Source of the DNA: Clostridium acidisoli DSM 12555 | GTDB lineage: Bacteria; Bacillota; Clostridia; Clostridiales; Clostridiaceae | Direction: 5' to 3' | DNA: 64,000 bases | NCBI RefSeq assembly: GCF_900176305.1 | Contig: NZ_FWXH01000003.1 | Span: forward strand, 372,001-436,000 | In this document: positions 35,601 to 48,500 of the stretch, in pieces | Position numbering within the stretch: the first letter of the stretch is position 1 | Layout of the letters: each line of letters opens with the position of its first letter | Made by a program: the position numbers and the translations under genes | Notes under the pieces: generated by a model | Seen by the model: the letters and a program-made list of their open reading frames with translations, nothing else | Told to the model about the DNA's origin: nothing | Database searches by the model: none

Positions 35601-38353
35601 CTACAGAAGCATCAATCGATGTAACTTATCATGTTATAAAAAAGAGACCAGGATCAGATGGCGAACTTGATATACCTATTGGAAAACCTTTGGATAATGT
35701 TTATATATTAAATTTAGATGAAAACATGAATGAGGTAAAAGATGGCGATGTGGGGGAACTATGGATTGGAGGAGTACAAATTGCCAAAGGTTATTTAAAT
35801 AATGATGAAAAAACAAATATGGTTTTTAAACCGAATCCATTTAAACATGTTAAGGGAAAATATATATACAAGACAGGAGATTTAACATGTAAAAATAAAG
35901 ATGGAAGTTATGAATATCATGGACGTATAGATAATCAAGTTAAAATAAGAGGGTTTAGAGTAGAATTAGGCGAAATCGAAGCAATACTTCATTCACATGC
36001 AAAGGTTAGAGAAGCAGCTGTAATTGCTCTAGATTATGGATTGGAGCAGAAAAGAATTGTAGCTTGTTTGTCTGGAAGTTATGTTGAGGATAAAGAAATA
36101 AAAGAATTAGTAGGTAGTAAAGTACCAGAATATATGATACCTCATACTATAAAATGGATGGAAGAGTTACCTAAAACACCTAATGGCAAAACTGATAGAA
36201 AAGCTTTGAGTAGTCTTGTTTTAAATAAAGGAAACACAGAAATTATTAAACAAAGTATTAATTCAAGAAATATTGAAAATGAGGATATTATACTTCCACT
36301 TGCTCCGGCTCAAAAATGGCTTATGACTTATTTTGAATATCCTTACCAATGGGCTGGATTTACAAGATTTAAATTTAAACAAGCTTTGGATTTTGAAAGT
36401 TTTAACAAGTCACTTACATTTTTAGCAGACAAGCATGAAATATTAAGATGTGAATTGATGATGAAAAACAATAAATGGGTACAAAAAATATTGCCAAAAA
36501 GTTTGAACGTTAAAGCAGAATATTATGACGCTACTAATATTCCCGAAGAACTAAGTAGCAAAGAGATAGATAAATTAATAATTAATAATATAGAAGCTTT
36601 AAAGGTGGATAAATGGCCTTTATGGAAAACCATCGTAGTAAAAATTACAGAAACTGATTATGACATATCAGTTATTGGGCATCATTTGATTTCAGATGTT
36701 GTTACAAATCAAATATTGTTTGATGACATGTGGAAAATTTATTCAAAGGTTCTTTTAGGCGAAACTCCACAGTTTAATATGAAAAAGTCATATGTAGATT
36801 TCATACGTAATGTTGAAAAAGAGAAGAAGGATAAAGAAGTAAAATTTATAAAATATTGGAAAAATAAATTTCCAAATGAAGATTCGGTATTTAATATTCA
36901 ATATGATTTTAACAAAGGACCTAATAATGAAGATTCATCAGAAGTAAAAAGTTTTGCCTTAAATAAGGAATTAACTTCATTATTATTAGGGAAAGCAAAA
37001 AAATACTTTAAATCCAATGTGTACTGCATACTACTAGCACCACTTTATGAAGTTTTAAGTAAAACTTATAATTCTTCTAGAGTTGTTGTAAGTCATAGAA
37101 TGCATGGGAGAGATTTAGGAAATGATTTATATTTAGATGTTGCTGGAGATTTTGCCGTAAATTTTCCAATAGGTATTGGAGTAGAAAAGGAAGACAGCTA
37201 TGAAAAAATAATTAATAATTTGAGAAAAAACTTTGAAGAAGTTCCTCTTAATGGAGTCAGCTATGATGTGATTTCAGAAAAACTTCCTTTTTATATGTAT
37301 CCTGATTTTAAAATAACACCAGTAAGAGCAAATTATCTTGGAAATAGAAATTTGATAAATTATAAGTCCTTTGAATTCTCAAAAGAAAATTTAGACAGAA
37401 GATTCTCAATGCCAAATGGGAAAAGAACATCTGGGTTAGAATTTTTCTTCTCAATAGTTGATGGCATTTTAGTGCTTAACTTAGAATATTCAACAAATTT
37501 GTTTAAGGATGAAACTATTGAAACGTTAGGTAACAAATATATACAGACTTTAACTAAATTAATTTCTAAAGTTCAATTGGATATAAGAAAAGAGGTTATA
37601 AGCAGGGATAAGGAAGATAAAGTTGTAGTAATAACAGGTGGCGGTAGAGGTATAGGAAAAGAAATTGCTATAGCTATGGCAAAGAAATATAGTGTGGTTG
37701 TTATTATAGGAAGAACCCATTCAGACATACTTAAAGTTTCAGAAGAAATAGAAAAACTTAATAGTATAGCATATCCAATAACTGCGGATGTAACCGACTT
37801 AGAAAAAATCAATAGAGAAATTGAAATTGTTATTAAAAAGTTTGGAAAAATAGATATTTTGGTGAATAATGCTGGAATAACTAAAATGTCATTATTAGTG
37901 GACACAAAGCCCAAAGATTGGAAAGCTATAATAAATACAAATTTGTTTGGAACTTATAATTTGTGTTATGCAATAGCTCCATGTATGATAAAACAACAAG
38001 GTGGAAAAATAATTAATATCGGTTCTGATTCCTCCTTAATTGGGTATCCACTTATGACTGCCTACGCTGCTTCAAAGCATGCAATATTAGGACTTACTAA
38101 AGCTTTATCAGAAGAACTAAAATTAAACAATATTCAAGTTAATGCAGTATGCCCAGCATTAGTTGCAACAGATATGGCGCCACACTCTTTAAAAGGCAAA
38201 GCAATACATCCATCTAAAGTTGCAGAAGTAGTTATGTTTTTAGCATCTAAAGAAGCAGATTGTATAACAGGTGAAACAATACAAATAAATGGTAAACAAG
38301 ATATGTATTGGTTTGGCGCAAAACAGATGAAAATGCTTCAAGGTTATAAGTAA
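32687..38353 (+). CDS. Non-ribosomal peptide synthetase, T-C-T-A-C-SDR
   Basis: This single-module-like NRPS has about 1888 residues in an unusual order (positions counted from 32675). A carrier (DLGFDSIKM, serine near 46) is followed by a condensation domain (SHLISDG near 244), a second carrier (EFGIDSLER near 603) and a complete adenylation domain (about 662-1185; YTSGSTGNPKG, LYGPTEAS, GRIDNQVKIRGFR, NGKTDRK). A second condensation domain (HHLISDV near 1335) and a FabG-like SDR (TGGGRGIG near 1652, NNAG, YAASK near 1797) close it. Pocket residues read D-I-W-H-I-S-L-I-D-K, a serine code. No carrier follows the A domain and there is no thioesterase. TTG 32687 fits GGTGATAAGT; ATG 32675 is the alternative. 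Confidence 0.93.
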   Translation: MKKDKIENIKESVLTIISEITGYSIKELEDDMYLESDLGFDSIKMINLMNQLMKLIPETQIEAFTEKHSISALMTLDTIGDVLEVFENWVLDENQKNGEIVNNKLEILNSQYPFLASYWAVGTITICSGIKIRGELNLDYLMESYRKLINENITLKAYFKAQKGATSFKDYEQLITKDTALNKIKLIDIRGLSSEEKEKRIKENINNIINKKFDIFKWPLHNITVIRTENFQYEIIFSNSHLISDGLGNQKIIKKLLNIYSNKLLGKEYKSNNINLSLYNETVNKINSWRDVEEKVKFEEHLKIQNKNKYLFNPMNKNNTGKFAEVSSIKCWIESDTLDRLVECAKKLRVSLFTLLVSAYIKTIVSLQEEDKSVILNLPTSGKVYPNIDASEYIGCFAQNLSLNFSNINKYDNFDSIIRNVDIELKKAITSGFDREQVYDAAKELREKELLFDGKMTELTSSFIRSSLKSNLYLSFIGNNDIDFKYGDLDIVDYGTYTSTNSASIDNVIEIFQKKLFISSNYDSLFFKKSYIENLIAYFIEEIENLSLYDFKLEENIRKPLNYNVDVACEISNIINETCFININDNEFEGDLEAEFGIDSLERIRIITKIIKTYKGVNRDDLFDCRTVGEMAVIVENGNASAENLKEKDVIQNVDIKIPFVKIIDQCIRTPKAVAISYMDTNLTYAELDSSSNKLANYLRDQEVKTGSLIGIMTLPGPLMLIGMLGILKAGAAYVPIDPNYPVDRIEYILNNANIEILISEQELKDELKKILRKNEIVQGIIFLDEGESIKEDVNFVQVENFIWKEYSDIEPSIINKPDDLMLIIYTSGSTGNPKGVMLTHEGYMNRLSWHQKMFQLKAGERVAQKTSCCFDISIWELFWPLMYGGIVCPVRKNVIKNPWKLAQWMIESKINIMHFVPSLFGEFVNSIEDENYEFKDLRCLIYSGEALPMSFIQKWIDKYGMSTTLTNLYGPTEASIDVTYHVIKKRPGSDGELDIPIGKPLDNVYILNLDENMNEVKDGDVGELWIGGVQIAKGYLNNDEKTNMVFKPNPFKHVKGKYIYKTGDLTCKNKDGSYEYHGRIDNQVKIRGFRVELGEIEAILHSHAKVREAAVIALDYGLEQKRIVACLSGSYVEDKEIKELVGSKVPEYMIPHTIKWMEELPKTPNGKTDRKALSSLVLNKGNTEIIKQSINSRNIENEDIILPLAPAQKWLMTYFEYPYQWAGFTRFKFKQALDFESFNKSLTFLADKHEILRCELMMKNNKWVQKILPKSLNVKAEYYDATNIPEELSSKEIDKLIINNIEALKVDKWPLWKTIVVKITETDYDISVIGHHLISDVVTNQILFDDMWKIYSKVLLGETPQFNMKKSYVDFIRNVEKEKKDKEVKFIKYWKNKFPNEDSVFNIQYDFNKGPNNEDSSEVKSFALNKELTSLLLGKAKKYFKSNVYCILLAPLYEVLSKTYNSSRVVVSHRMHGRDLGNDLYLDVAGDFAVNFPIGIGVEKEDSYEKIINNLRKNFEEVPLNGVSYDVISEKLPFYMYPDFKITPVRANYLGNRNLINYKSFEFSKENLDRRFSMPNGKRTSGLEFFFSIVDGILVLNLEYSTNLFKDETIETLGNKYIQTLTKLISKVQLDIRKEVISRDKEDKVVVITGGGRGIGKEIAIAMAKKYSVVVIIGRTHSDILKVSEEIEKLNSIAYPITADVTDLEKINREIEIVIKKFGKIDILVNNAGITKMSLLVDTKPKDWKAIINTNLFGTYNLCYAIAPCMIKQQGGKIINIGSDSSLIGYPLMTAYAASKHAILGLTKALSEELKLNNIQVNAVCPALVATDMAPHSLKGKAIHPSKVAEVVMFLASKEADCITGETIQINGKQDMYWFGAKQMKMLQGYK

Positions 38354-38385
38354 ATAAATATTTAATGAATTGAGTGAAGAATAAT

Positions 38386-39540
38386 ATGAATATGGTTAGA
38401 CCGTTTAACAAGGGAAAGTGGGCAATTTATTTAATGGCATTTCTTATAGGAGGTGCCATTGGAATAATAATACCTCTTACATCAACACATATGTCAAAAA
38501 ATCATGTTAGTAACTTCGCTATTGGAGTAATTGCTTCTGTGTATTTTTTTGCAATTGCATTAGGAACGATATTTATAAATAAAAAAATGAAAAATATAGA
38601 TTTAAAGAAATTTATATCTGTAGGGTTATTTATAAGTTCTGCTTGTACAATACTGTTTCCATTTGCAAAAACTCCATATGTTTGGTTTGCAATTATGTGT
38701 TTAATTGGATTTGGCATAAGCTTTCATTTAGTCGGCACGCAAACAGCACTTCATATACTTTCAGAAGAAGAAATTAGGGGGGTAACAAGTGGCATATATA
38801 CTCTTTCTTTTGCTATTGGTTACGCTGTAGGAACTATTAGTGGACCATTAATATATGAAAAGAATACATTGTTATCTTTTATTACTGGAGCTGTATTTTT
38901 AATCATAGCCTCACTAATTGTTCTCTTTAAAATAAAAATAAAACTTACAGTAGTTACGTACAAAAAAAGAAGAATTACTCAAAACATATCATTAGCTCTG
39001 CAAGCAGCATTTTCTTATGGTTTTATTGAAAACACCATTGCAGCGCTATATCCAGTATTTTTGTTAGAACATAATTTTACAGTAGCACAAATGGGATTAG
39101 CACTTGGTATGTTTGTAATTGGAGGAATAGTTGGAACCATACCAATTACGTATATTGGAGATAAAATTGGAAGAGAGAAAGGATTAATAATAGGGGTATT
39201 AATATCTATAATTGCATTATTAGGAATAACTAAGTTTAATGTTTTTAATTATAAATTAATATTTTCTTTTATTGCAGGCATTGGAATAGGATCTATATAC
39301 CCAATATCAATGGCACTTGGAACTCAAAACTTAAAGAAAGAGGATATTGCAGTTGCAGCGTCTAGGTTCACATTTTTTTATAGCTTTGGGTCAGCAGCAG
39401 GACCAGTGCTATCTTCTATAATCATAGACAAATTTTCAACCAAATATTTATTTAGTTTGAGCATAACATTTCTTATAGCTTTATTTGTAAATATAGTTTA
39501 CAAAAGTAAAAATAAAAAATTAGTACAGGGGGGCAAATAA
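38386..39540 (+). CDS. MFS transporter of the PKS/NRPS cluster
   Basis: This protein of about 384 residues has around twelve hydrophobic helices, with basic loops such as INKKMKNIDLKKF and GDKIGREKG after helices 2 and 8. It lies between the NRPS and PKS genes on the same strand, and its TAA overlaps the PKS ATG (TAATG), so it is co-translated with the cluster. Export of the product or a precursor is the simplest role. ATG 38386 is chosen; a GTG at 38374 is also in frame and the ribosome binding site is weak for both. Confidence 0.88.
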   Translation: MNMVRPFNKGKWAIYLMAFLIGGAIGIIIPLTSTHMSKNHVSNFAIGVIASVYFFAIALGTIFINKKMKNIDLKKFISVGLFISSACTILFPFAKTPYVWFAIMCLIGFGISFHLVGTQTALHILSEEEIRGVTSGIYTLSFAIGYAVGTISGPLIYEKNTLLSFITGAVFLIIASLIVLFKIKIKLTVVTYKKRRITQNISLALQAAFSYGFIENTIAALYPVFLLEHNFTVAQMGLALGMFVIGGIVGTIPITYIGDKIGREKGLIIGVLISIIALLGITKFNVFNYKLIFSFIAGIGIGSIYPISMALGTQNLKKEDIAVAASRFTFFYSFGSAAGPVLSSIIIDKFSTKYLFSLSITFLIALFVNIVYKSKNKKLVQGGK

Positions 39541-42500
39541 TGAAAAATTCATTTAGTACTGATAAACCAAAACTGTCAATATTAAAAGGCAAACCCATAA
39601 AAGAACTTTATTATAAAAAGGGCAATTTAGGAAATCTATTAATTGAGGCTGCAAGTAGTGAAGAAGATAATGGAATTACATTTGTAGACGAGTTTTATAA
39701 TGAAAGTTATTTATCATATAAACAAATTTTAGAAAAAGCATATTTGGCATTAGGTTCATTGCAAGAGAATGGAGTGAAAAAAGGCAGCTATGTGATGCTC
39801 ATAATAGAAGAAAATATAGACTTTGTAATTAATTTTTGGGCTTGTGTCTTAGGTGGTGCTATTCCGATTCCACTAACGCATCCGTCGGCTTTAACAAAAG
39901 GCAACTCTAGTGTTGATAAAATTCTTAATATATGCGAGTCATTAGAAAAACCAATTATAATAGTAGATGAAAATAAGAAAGAAGCATATGTTAGTTTAGT
40001 TAAATCAGAACAAATGGATACCGTAAAGTTATTAGGAACTAATGACACTAGAGTATCTAAAGTAAATGGAATTTTAAGTCTTGCAGATGTGAATTCACCA
40101 GCATTTATTCAGTTTAGTTCTGGAAGCACTAATACTCCTAAGGGCGTAATTTTGACACATGAAAACATTCTTGTGAACATAGAATCAATGGTTAATAGAT
40201 TAAAAATAAATTCTGAAGACACAATAATGAACTGGATGCCATTTAGTCATGATATGGGACTTATTGGATTTCATATTTTAGAAGTTGCAACAGTTTCAAA
40301 AATTGTAAATATAAGTACAACCACTTTTGTTAAAAATCCAGGAATATGGCTAGATCTAGTAACAAAATATAAGGCAACAGTAACTTCATCACCTAATTTC
40401 GGTTATAAAATATTGCTTCAAAGATTGAATGAAAAGCAGCTAGCTAATTGGAAATTGAACTCATTGAGGGTTATTATAAATGGGGCAGAACCAATTTCAG
40501 AAGTTTTAGTAAACACTTTTTTTCATAAACTATCCTCTTGTGGACTTAAAAGTTCATCTATGAATCTTTCTTATGGAATGGCAGAAGCAGCACTTGCTAT
40601 TTCAATATCTCCATTAAATTCAAATCCTATATTTCATTATAGCGATAGAAATAAAATGTCAAAGGAATCAAAAATCGAAATTAGTATGAACAAAAAGGAA
40701 AAAACTATAGCAGTAGCAGATCTTGGGCAAATACTCGACGGTATGGAACTTAGAATTGTTGATGAAACTGGAAAAGTTATCACAGAAAATAATATTGGTG
40801 AAATTCAAATAAAGGGTAGAAATGTTACTTCTGGATATCTAAATAATGAGGAGTTAAATAAAGAAATTTTTGAAAATGGATGGTTTAAAACAGGTGATAT
40901 GGGGTTTGTAAGAGATGGACGACTTAGTATTACTGGACGTATAAAAGATATAATATTTATAAATGGACAAAATTTTTATTCTCATGATATTGAAGATAGA
41001 ATTGAAGGTATAGATGGAATAGAACCTGGTAAAATTGCAGTATGTGGTTATCATGATGAAGTAGAAAATAAAGAAAAGGTAGTATTGTTTTCTAACCTAA
41101 GCGTAGATGCTAAGGTATATTCACAGATAATAAGTTTTGTAAGTGAGAGCATAGGTTTTAACCTTGATTATATAGTTATAGTTAATAACATTCCAAAAAC
41201 CAACAGTGGTAAAGTTCAAAGATTTCAACTTATGAAAGCATTTAAAGCTAAGCAATTTGTAGATAGTACGTATACAGCTAGTAAATATTTATTATTAGAT
41301 GAAACTAAAGCTGTTTGTAAAAATAGATCTAAAATTAAAACAGGAATTAACACTGATTCATATTTGGAAACTATTAGAGATATATGGGCAAAAGTATTAG
41401 AACTACCTAAGGAAAACATAAACTGTGAAAAGTCTTTTCTTTCTTTAGGTGGAAATTCAATTAGAGCTATACAGATGCTAAGCTATATAGAAGACGAGTT
41501 AAATATTAAGCTTAGTCACGATATATTGATTGAATGTCATACTATTAATGAGATGAATGACTATTTATTAAAACGTCCTAATTATATAATGCCAAACAAT
41601 TCAAATGGAAGCTCAGATAAAAATATTAATAGAAGTGAGTCAGAAGATATAGCTGTAATATCAATGGCAGGATATTTTCCTGGAGCAAAAAATTTAGAAG
41701 AGTTTTGGAATGATTTAAAGAAAGGAAAAAGTAATTTTACTAAAATACCCAATAGTCGTTTTGATATTGAAAACTATTATAATAAAGATAAACAAAGTGG
41801 GAAAACCTACTGTGATGTTGGTGGTTTTATAGATAATCCATACGCCTTTGATCCAAAATTTTTTAACATATCAGAAGAGGAAGCAAATGTAATGGATCCA
41901 CAGCAGCGAATTATATTAGAACTTGTATTTAAAGTACTTGAAGAGGGTGGATATTCAAAAGCAGCTGTAGATGGAAAAAATATAGGTATGTTTATAGGTG
42001 CAGGAACAAATAATTATCTTGAATATCATTTAAATACCTTAAAAATTAATGATATAAAAGAATTTAGCAGTTTTGAAGAACTCTCACAAAATCAAAAAAA
42101 ACAATTTGTAGAAGAATGGAATAGCAAATTTGGATATACAGAAAATCATCCTAATTTATTGGTAGATAATATTATAAATATGATAGCTGCTAGAGCTTCA
42201 CATGAGTTTAATTTTAAAGGCCCTAGTTTAACTGTAGATACAGCCTGTTCTTCAGCCCTTGTCACAATTCATTTAGCTTGTGAATCACTTAGAAACAAGG
42301 AATGTGAAATGGCAATAGCAGGAGGAGTAAATCTTTTATTAACTCCAACGCCGTATGTGTTATTTAGTAATGCAGGAGCTTTATCCTTAAGTGGTAAGTC
42401 TAAAATATTTGATGAGGAGGCAGACGGATTTGTCCCAGGAGAGGGAGCAGGAACTGTTCTTTTGAAACCACTTTCAAAGGCTATAGATGATAAAGATGAT

Positions 42501-45500
42501 ATTCTTGCAATAATTAAAGGAAGTGCTATAAGTAATGATGGACGTTCAATAGGTGTTATGGCTCCGAACCCCGATGGACAAAGAAGTGTTATCGAATCTT
42601 TATATGCAAAGAAGGGAATTAGTCCAAAGGAAATTCAATATGTAGAAGCACATGGAACAGGAACTAAAATTGGGGATCCTAGTGAAGTTAGAGCGCTTTC
42701 AGAAGCGTATAGCAAGTGGAACACTGAAGATAAATCTATTGCAATTGGTTCTGTTAAGGCAAATGTTGGACATCTTTTGAATGCAGCGGGTATAGCAAGT
42801 TTTATTAAGGTAGTCCTAGCTTTAAAAAACAGAACATTACCTCCAAGTATAAATGTAACTAAACCTAATCCATTAATTAAATTTGACAAAACACCTTTTT
42901 ATTTAGTAAATAAAGCAAAAGAATGGACTATTGGTAAAGAAGAAAAAAGAAGAGCAGCCGTCAATTCCTTTGGTTTTGGTGGAACAAATTGTCATATGAT
43001 TTTAGAAGAAGCACCAGAAATTGTTAATTATAAAGAAATTAAAACAAACACATTACCCAAAAATATATTATGCCTTGGTGCAAATAATAATGTAGCTTTA
43101 AAACAGAAGGTTACTAATTTATATGAATTTTTAAAAGTGAATGGTAATTATTTTCTAGGAGATGTATGTTATACAGAAAATCTTAGATCTATGGATTTTA
43201 AGACTAAATGTAGCATAGTAGCTGACGATATTAATGATTTAATTAAGAAGTTAGAAGGTTTAAAATTAAAAAACAATGAAGTAATAAATTTCAAGAAGAT
43301 AGCTTTTATGTTTACAGGACAAGGCTCTCAATATGTTGGCATGGCAAAGGATATATACGAAGTAATTCCAGAATTTAGAGCACATTTAGATGAATGCTCA
43401 GAAGTTTTTTATCCTTATATTAAAGCTAAAATAACAGATTTAATTTATAGCGAAAATGCAGAGAATAATGTGTTAAAAAACACAAATATCACACAACCAG
43501 TAGTGTTTGCTATAGATTATTCCTTTGGGAAAATGCTTATGGATTATGGAATAAAACCGGATTGTGTGCTTGGGCATAGCATAGGTGAATGGGCAGCTGC
43601 ATGTATAGCAGAGGTTATAAGTCTTAAGGAGGCTGCAAGACTCGTTTCCCTTAGGGGTAAACTTATGAATGAAATAAAAATACAAGGAGCTATGGCAGCT
43701 GTATTTTTATCTAAAGATAAACTAGCAGAACTTTTTGACAAAATTAAACCAGATGAATTGTGGATTGCAGCTTATAATGGAAGTCATCAGGTTATATCTG
43801 GAAAGTCACAAAGTGTAGACAAATTCATTAATATCTTAGAAAGGCAAGGAATTGTATGTAAAAAACTAAAGGTTTCAGAGGCATTTCATACTCCGTTAAT
43901 GAAATCAATGTTAGCTGAATTTGAAAAAGAAATGGAAAATATAAAATTTAAGGAACCTAAAATTAAGATTGTATCGAATATAACTGGAACTTTCATTGAA
44001 ACGCCAATGAAGTTAGAATACTGGCTAAAGCATATATTAAGTTCAGTAAGATTTGAGCAGAGTGTGAAGTTTATATACGACCAAGGCATAACTAATTTTA
44101 TTGAATGTGGTCCAGATAAAATCTTATCAGGTATGGCTAAAGCTGTTTTAATAAATAATGATGTTAATATTATGCCTCTTTTAGATCGAAAAAAAGATAA
44201 TTTGGACGTATTTTTAGGTACTATTGGGGATTTGAATTCCTTAGGTTTTAAATTTGATTGGGCAAAATTCTTTATGAATTTTAAATATAATAAAGTTAAA
44301 TTGCCGTTATATCCTTTTGAGAAAAGCACTTATGGACCACAATTTGGTACTTTAATAAAGAAATCTATAGCACCAAAAGAATGGTTTTATAGCTGGAAAT
44401 GGAAAGAAGATGTTAAAATCGGTGAGAAGGAAATTGGAGAAGGCGCAATAATAGTTTTTGCTGATGAACTTTCTATAGGACAGCAACTTGAATATAATTT
44501 TGATAACAAAACGAATCCTGTTTATTTTGTTAAAACAGGAAAAAACTTTATCTATGATGGAAAAAACAATTTTGTAATAGATCCTGATAATAGAAGGGAC
44601 TATAAAAATGTTTTAAATGAAATTCCTAATAAAATCTCTACAATTATACATCTATGGACGTTAAATCATGGTGAATTTAATCCAAAACTTGAAATTTTAA
44701 ATCATAAATTGATAAATGAAAATTTCTACAGTATATTGTTTATGGCGGATGCCATAAAGTCTAAAGCAGAGGAAAGTATAGATTTTGTCGTTGTTACAAA
44801 TAGAGCACAAAAGGTAAAGCAAGATGAAAATATCAGCAGCCCATATGCAAGTTTAGCTACTACATTAACTCAAGCAATAGGTGAAGATAACACTGAAATT
44901 AGGTGTAAGATTATAGATATAGATGTTAATGCTTATAAAACAAATAGTGATATAAGCTCCACTTTATTTAACGAGCTAACCATAATGCCAAACGAAGAAA
45001 ATATTATCGCAATAAGAGATAATAAAGGTTTTGAGAGAAAATTGGAACAGTTAGATGTTATAGAGAAAAGTTTAGAAATAAAAGATGGAGAAACTTATCT
45101 AATTACTGGTGGTGTTGGTCCTTTATGTGGAGACATAGCACTTTCCTTAGCTAAGAAGGCTAAAATAAATCTTGTGCTAACGGGTAGGAGTGTTTTACCT
45201 GAAAGAGAACTTTGGAATCAAACAACTTCTGATATATCATTAAAAGAAAAAATAAGTTTATTAATGGAGCTAGAAAAGCTTGGGGCAAAGGTTATGTACT
45301 TTTCAGTAGATGTAGCAGATTATGATACTATGAAAAAATGCATAGAAGAAGTAAAAAATAAATTTGGACACATAGATGGCGTACTACATGGAGCTGGAGT
45401 AGTGGACTACTCTGAATTCAATTTATTTAAAAAAGATTTAAATACTGTTAATAAGGTGCTAGCACCAAAGGTACAAGGAACTATAATAACAGATATGCTC

Positions 45501-48500
45501 ACAAGAAATGAACCGTTAAAATTCTTTGTTATGCTTTCATCTGTATCTGCTTCAAAGAAAAAATGGTCAAGTGGTATTGGTGATTATGCAGCAGCCAATG
45601 CTTTTCTAAGCAGTTATAGCATTTATAGAAATCAAGCTAATGCAAAGGGTAAAACAGTGGCAATAAACTATTCGCTTTGGGAAGAAAAAGGCATGGGTAA
45701 AACATTTGGAAAAGGTGCTGAACAGGCAGCTAAGGTTCAAGGCTTACGCCCTCTTAAAGCAGAAAAAGCTGTAAATGCATTTTTTAAAGCAGTGGCATTT
45801 CACAAGATTAATAATGTTCATGTAATTGACTATATTAGTGAAGAGAAAGCTAAAAATACGGAAGTAAAAGAAAAAGTGTTATCTTATATGGAAATAGAAG
45901 AAAATAAAAATACAATTTATAAGATCATAGCAGATGAGCTTAAGGTTTCAAAAGATAATCTTGAAACCGAAACTAATTTTATGGAACTAGGACTTGATTC
46001 TGTTGGAGCTATGAAAATAATGGCTAACTTAAGTGCTGCTTTTAAAAAGGAACTTTATCCTACTCTCATTTTTGAATATCAAACTCCAGTTGCTTTAGCA
46101 AATTATATAGAAAAAAATTATTTTACAACTAAAAAAGAGACTTATGTAGAGGAAGAAGAGAAAGATTTAAATGAAGTAGATAAAGAGAAAACAAGTGATA
46201 TAGCAATTATAGGAATATCGCTTAGAATACCTGGGGCAAACAATTTAGATGAATATTGGAAAATATTAAATGATGGAAAGGTGGTAATAAAAGATGTACC
46301 AGAAGAAAGATGGTCAATTAGAGACGAATATAGTACTGAAAAAGACTCATTACATACAACTTATTCAAAATGTGGGGGCTTTATTGATAGGGCTTACGGC
46401 TTTGATCCTTTATTCTTTGGCATTTCTCCTAAAGAAGCAGAAGTAATGGACCCACAGCAAAGAGTTTTTTTAGAGGTTGCATTTGAAGCCTTGCAAGAAG
46501 CAGGTTACATCGGAAAATATAAAACTCAAAAAATAGGTGTATTTGTTGGCTCCGAACAAAACAGTTATATGGAGCATTTTACTAACTATCGTAATTACAA
46601 AATGTTAAAAAGTAGCTTTGAAAATAGTCCTTGGTTTAAGAACATGGAGATGGATGAGAAAAGAAGTGTTTTAAAAGCTTTAATAAATGTTTTAAAACCA
46701 AAAGAATTAATGGCTGATTCAGTTGCAGGAAATGGATTAAATGAAATTGCAGCAAGAGTTAGTCATTGCCTAAACCTTATGGGACCAAGTCTTGTAGTAA
46801 ATACAGCTTGTTCATCATCTTTAGTTGCTCTACATTTAGCTTGTGAAAATTTAAAAGCCAATCAAAGTGAAATTGCCATTGTAGGAGGAGTAAATCTTAA
46901 TTTAAGCTCCATTCCTTTTATATCAATGAGTAAATTAAATGCAATTTCGCCTAATGGAGAATGCAGACCTTTCGATGGAGATGCAAATGGAATGGTTTTG
47001 TCTGAAGGTGTAAGTGCAATTGTAATAAAACCAATGAAAAAAGCAATGGAAGATGGGGACAATATATATGCAGTAATAAAAGGCTCAGCAATAAACAATG
47101 ATGGACATTCACAAGGAATAACGGCACCTAATCCAAATGGACAAGCAATAGCAGTAGAAATGGCTTATAAAAATTCTGGTGTAAATCCTGAAACTGTCTC
47201 TTATATTGAAGCACATGGGACGGGTACACCACTTGGAGATCCAATAGAAATTCAAGGAATGACTAAAGCTTTTAGAAGTTTTACTGATAAAAATCAATTT
47301 TGTGCTATTAGTTCAGTTAAAGCCTCTATAGGACATATGCTGGCGGCATCTGGTCTTGTAAGTTTAATTAAGGTTGTACTAGCTATGAAACACAATACTA
47401 TTCCGAAGACTGTTAATTTTAAAAATGTAAATCCAAATATAAACTTTGAAAGCACACCGTTTTTTGTAGCAAAGGAAAATATAAAATGGAAAGCTAAAGA
47501 TGAGAATCCGCTAAGGGCAGGTGTTAATGCTTTTGGCTTTGGTGGAACAAACGCTCATATTGTAATTGAAGAGTCGCCTATTATTAAAGCAGAAAAAAAT
47601 GATGATAAGATTGGAACTCATCTTTTACAAATAACAGGGAAAAATCAAAATACAATAAAGAAAATTTCTGAAAATTTAATAAATTATGTAGAACAAAATC
47701 CAGAAATTGAGATTTCAGCAATATGTGACACTATGAATAGCAGTCAAAAGCAACTCATATATAAAACTTCAGTAGTAGCGGAGTCTAAAAGAGATTTATT
47801 AGATAAATTGTATGCTATAAGTGAAGGTGTTATGACTGATGAGATGTATAATGGAAAAATAAATCCTAACAAGGAAACAAGGTGTCATCTATTACTTGAT
47901 GGAAATTTTAAAGCTGACAAAAATGATATTCAGGTTTTAAAAAATAGATTTAAAGTTTTTAAGACAGCCTATAATACATGCTCTAGTTATTACGAGAGCA
48001 TACAAGTTGGAAAAACATCAAGTGAAGAAATAGATGAAAAAGTTGAAATGTTTTCCTTAGAATATTCTTTTGGAGCACTGCTTGAAAGTTTGCAAATTAA
48101 GTTTACAACCATAATATCTAAAGGCTTTGGTATATTAAGTGGAGCAGCTTTAACAGGTAAAATAACTATAAACCAAGGAATAAATATAATTTTAGATGAG
48201 AACATTGATATAAATGAAAAGAAGAGAGCAAAAATTAATAGTCCGCTTATAACAGTTCAAGGAGCAATAGATTGCTCTGATGAAGAGGATTTACTATATA
48301 TTCTAGACTTAGTTTATGATAATGAGTTGTTTCCTAATTTAAATGAGATTGTTAAGGAAAAGGAAACAATATTATATTTGGGCACATCAAAAGAAATAGA
48401 AGCTGAACTGGAAGGTTTAAGCATAGGAGCAAAATTAATAAATGAAAATTTAACAAGTTCACTAGAAAAAAGTTTTCTTTCAGCTTTAGGCAAAATGTAT

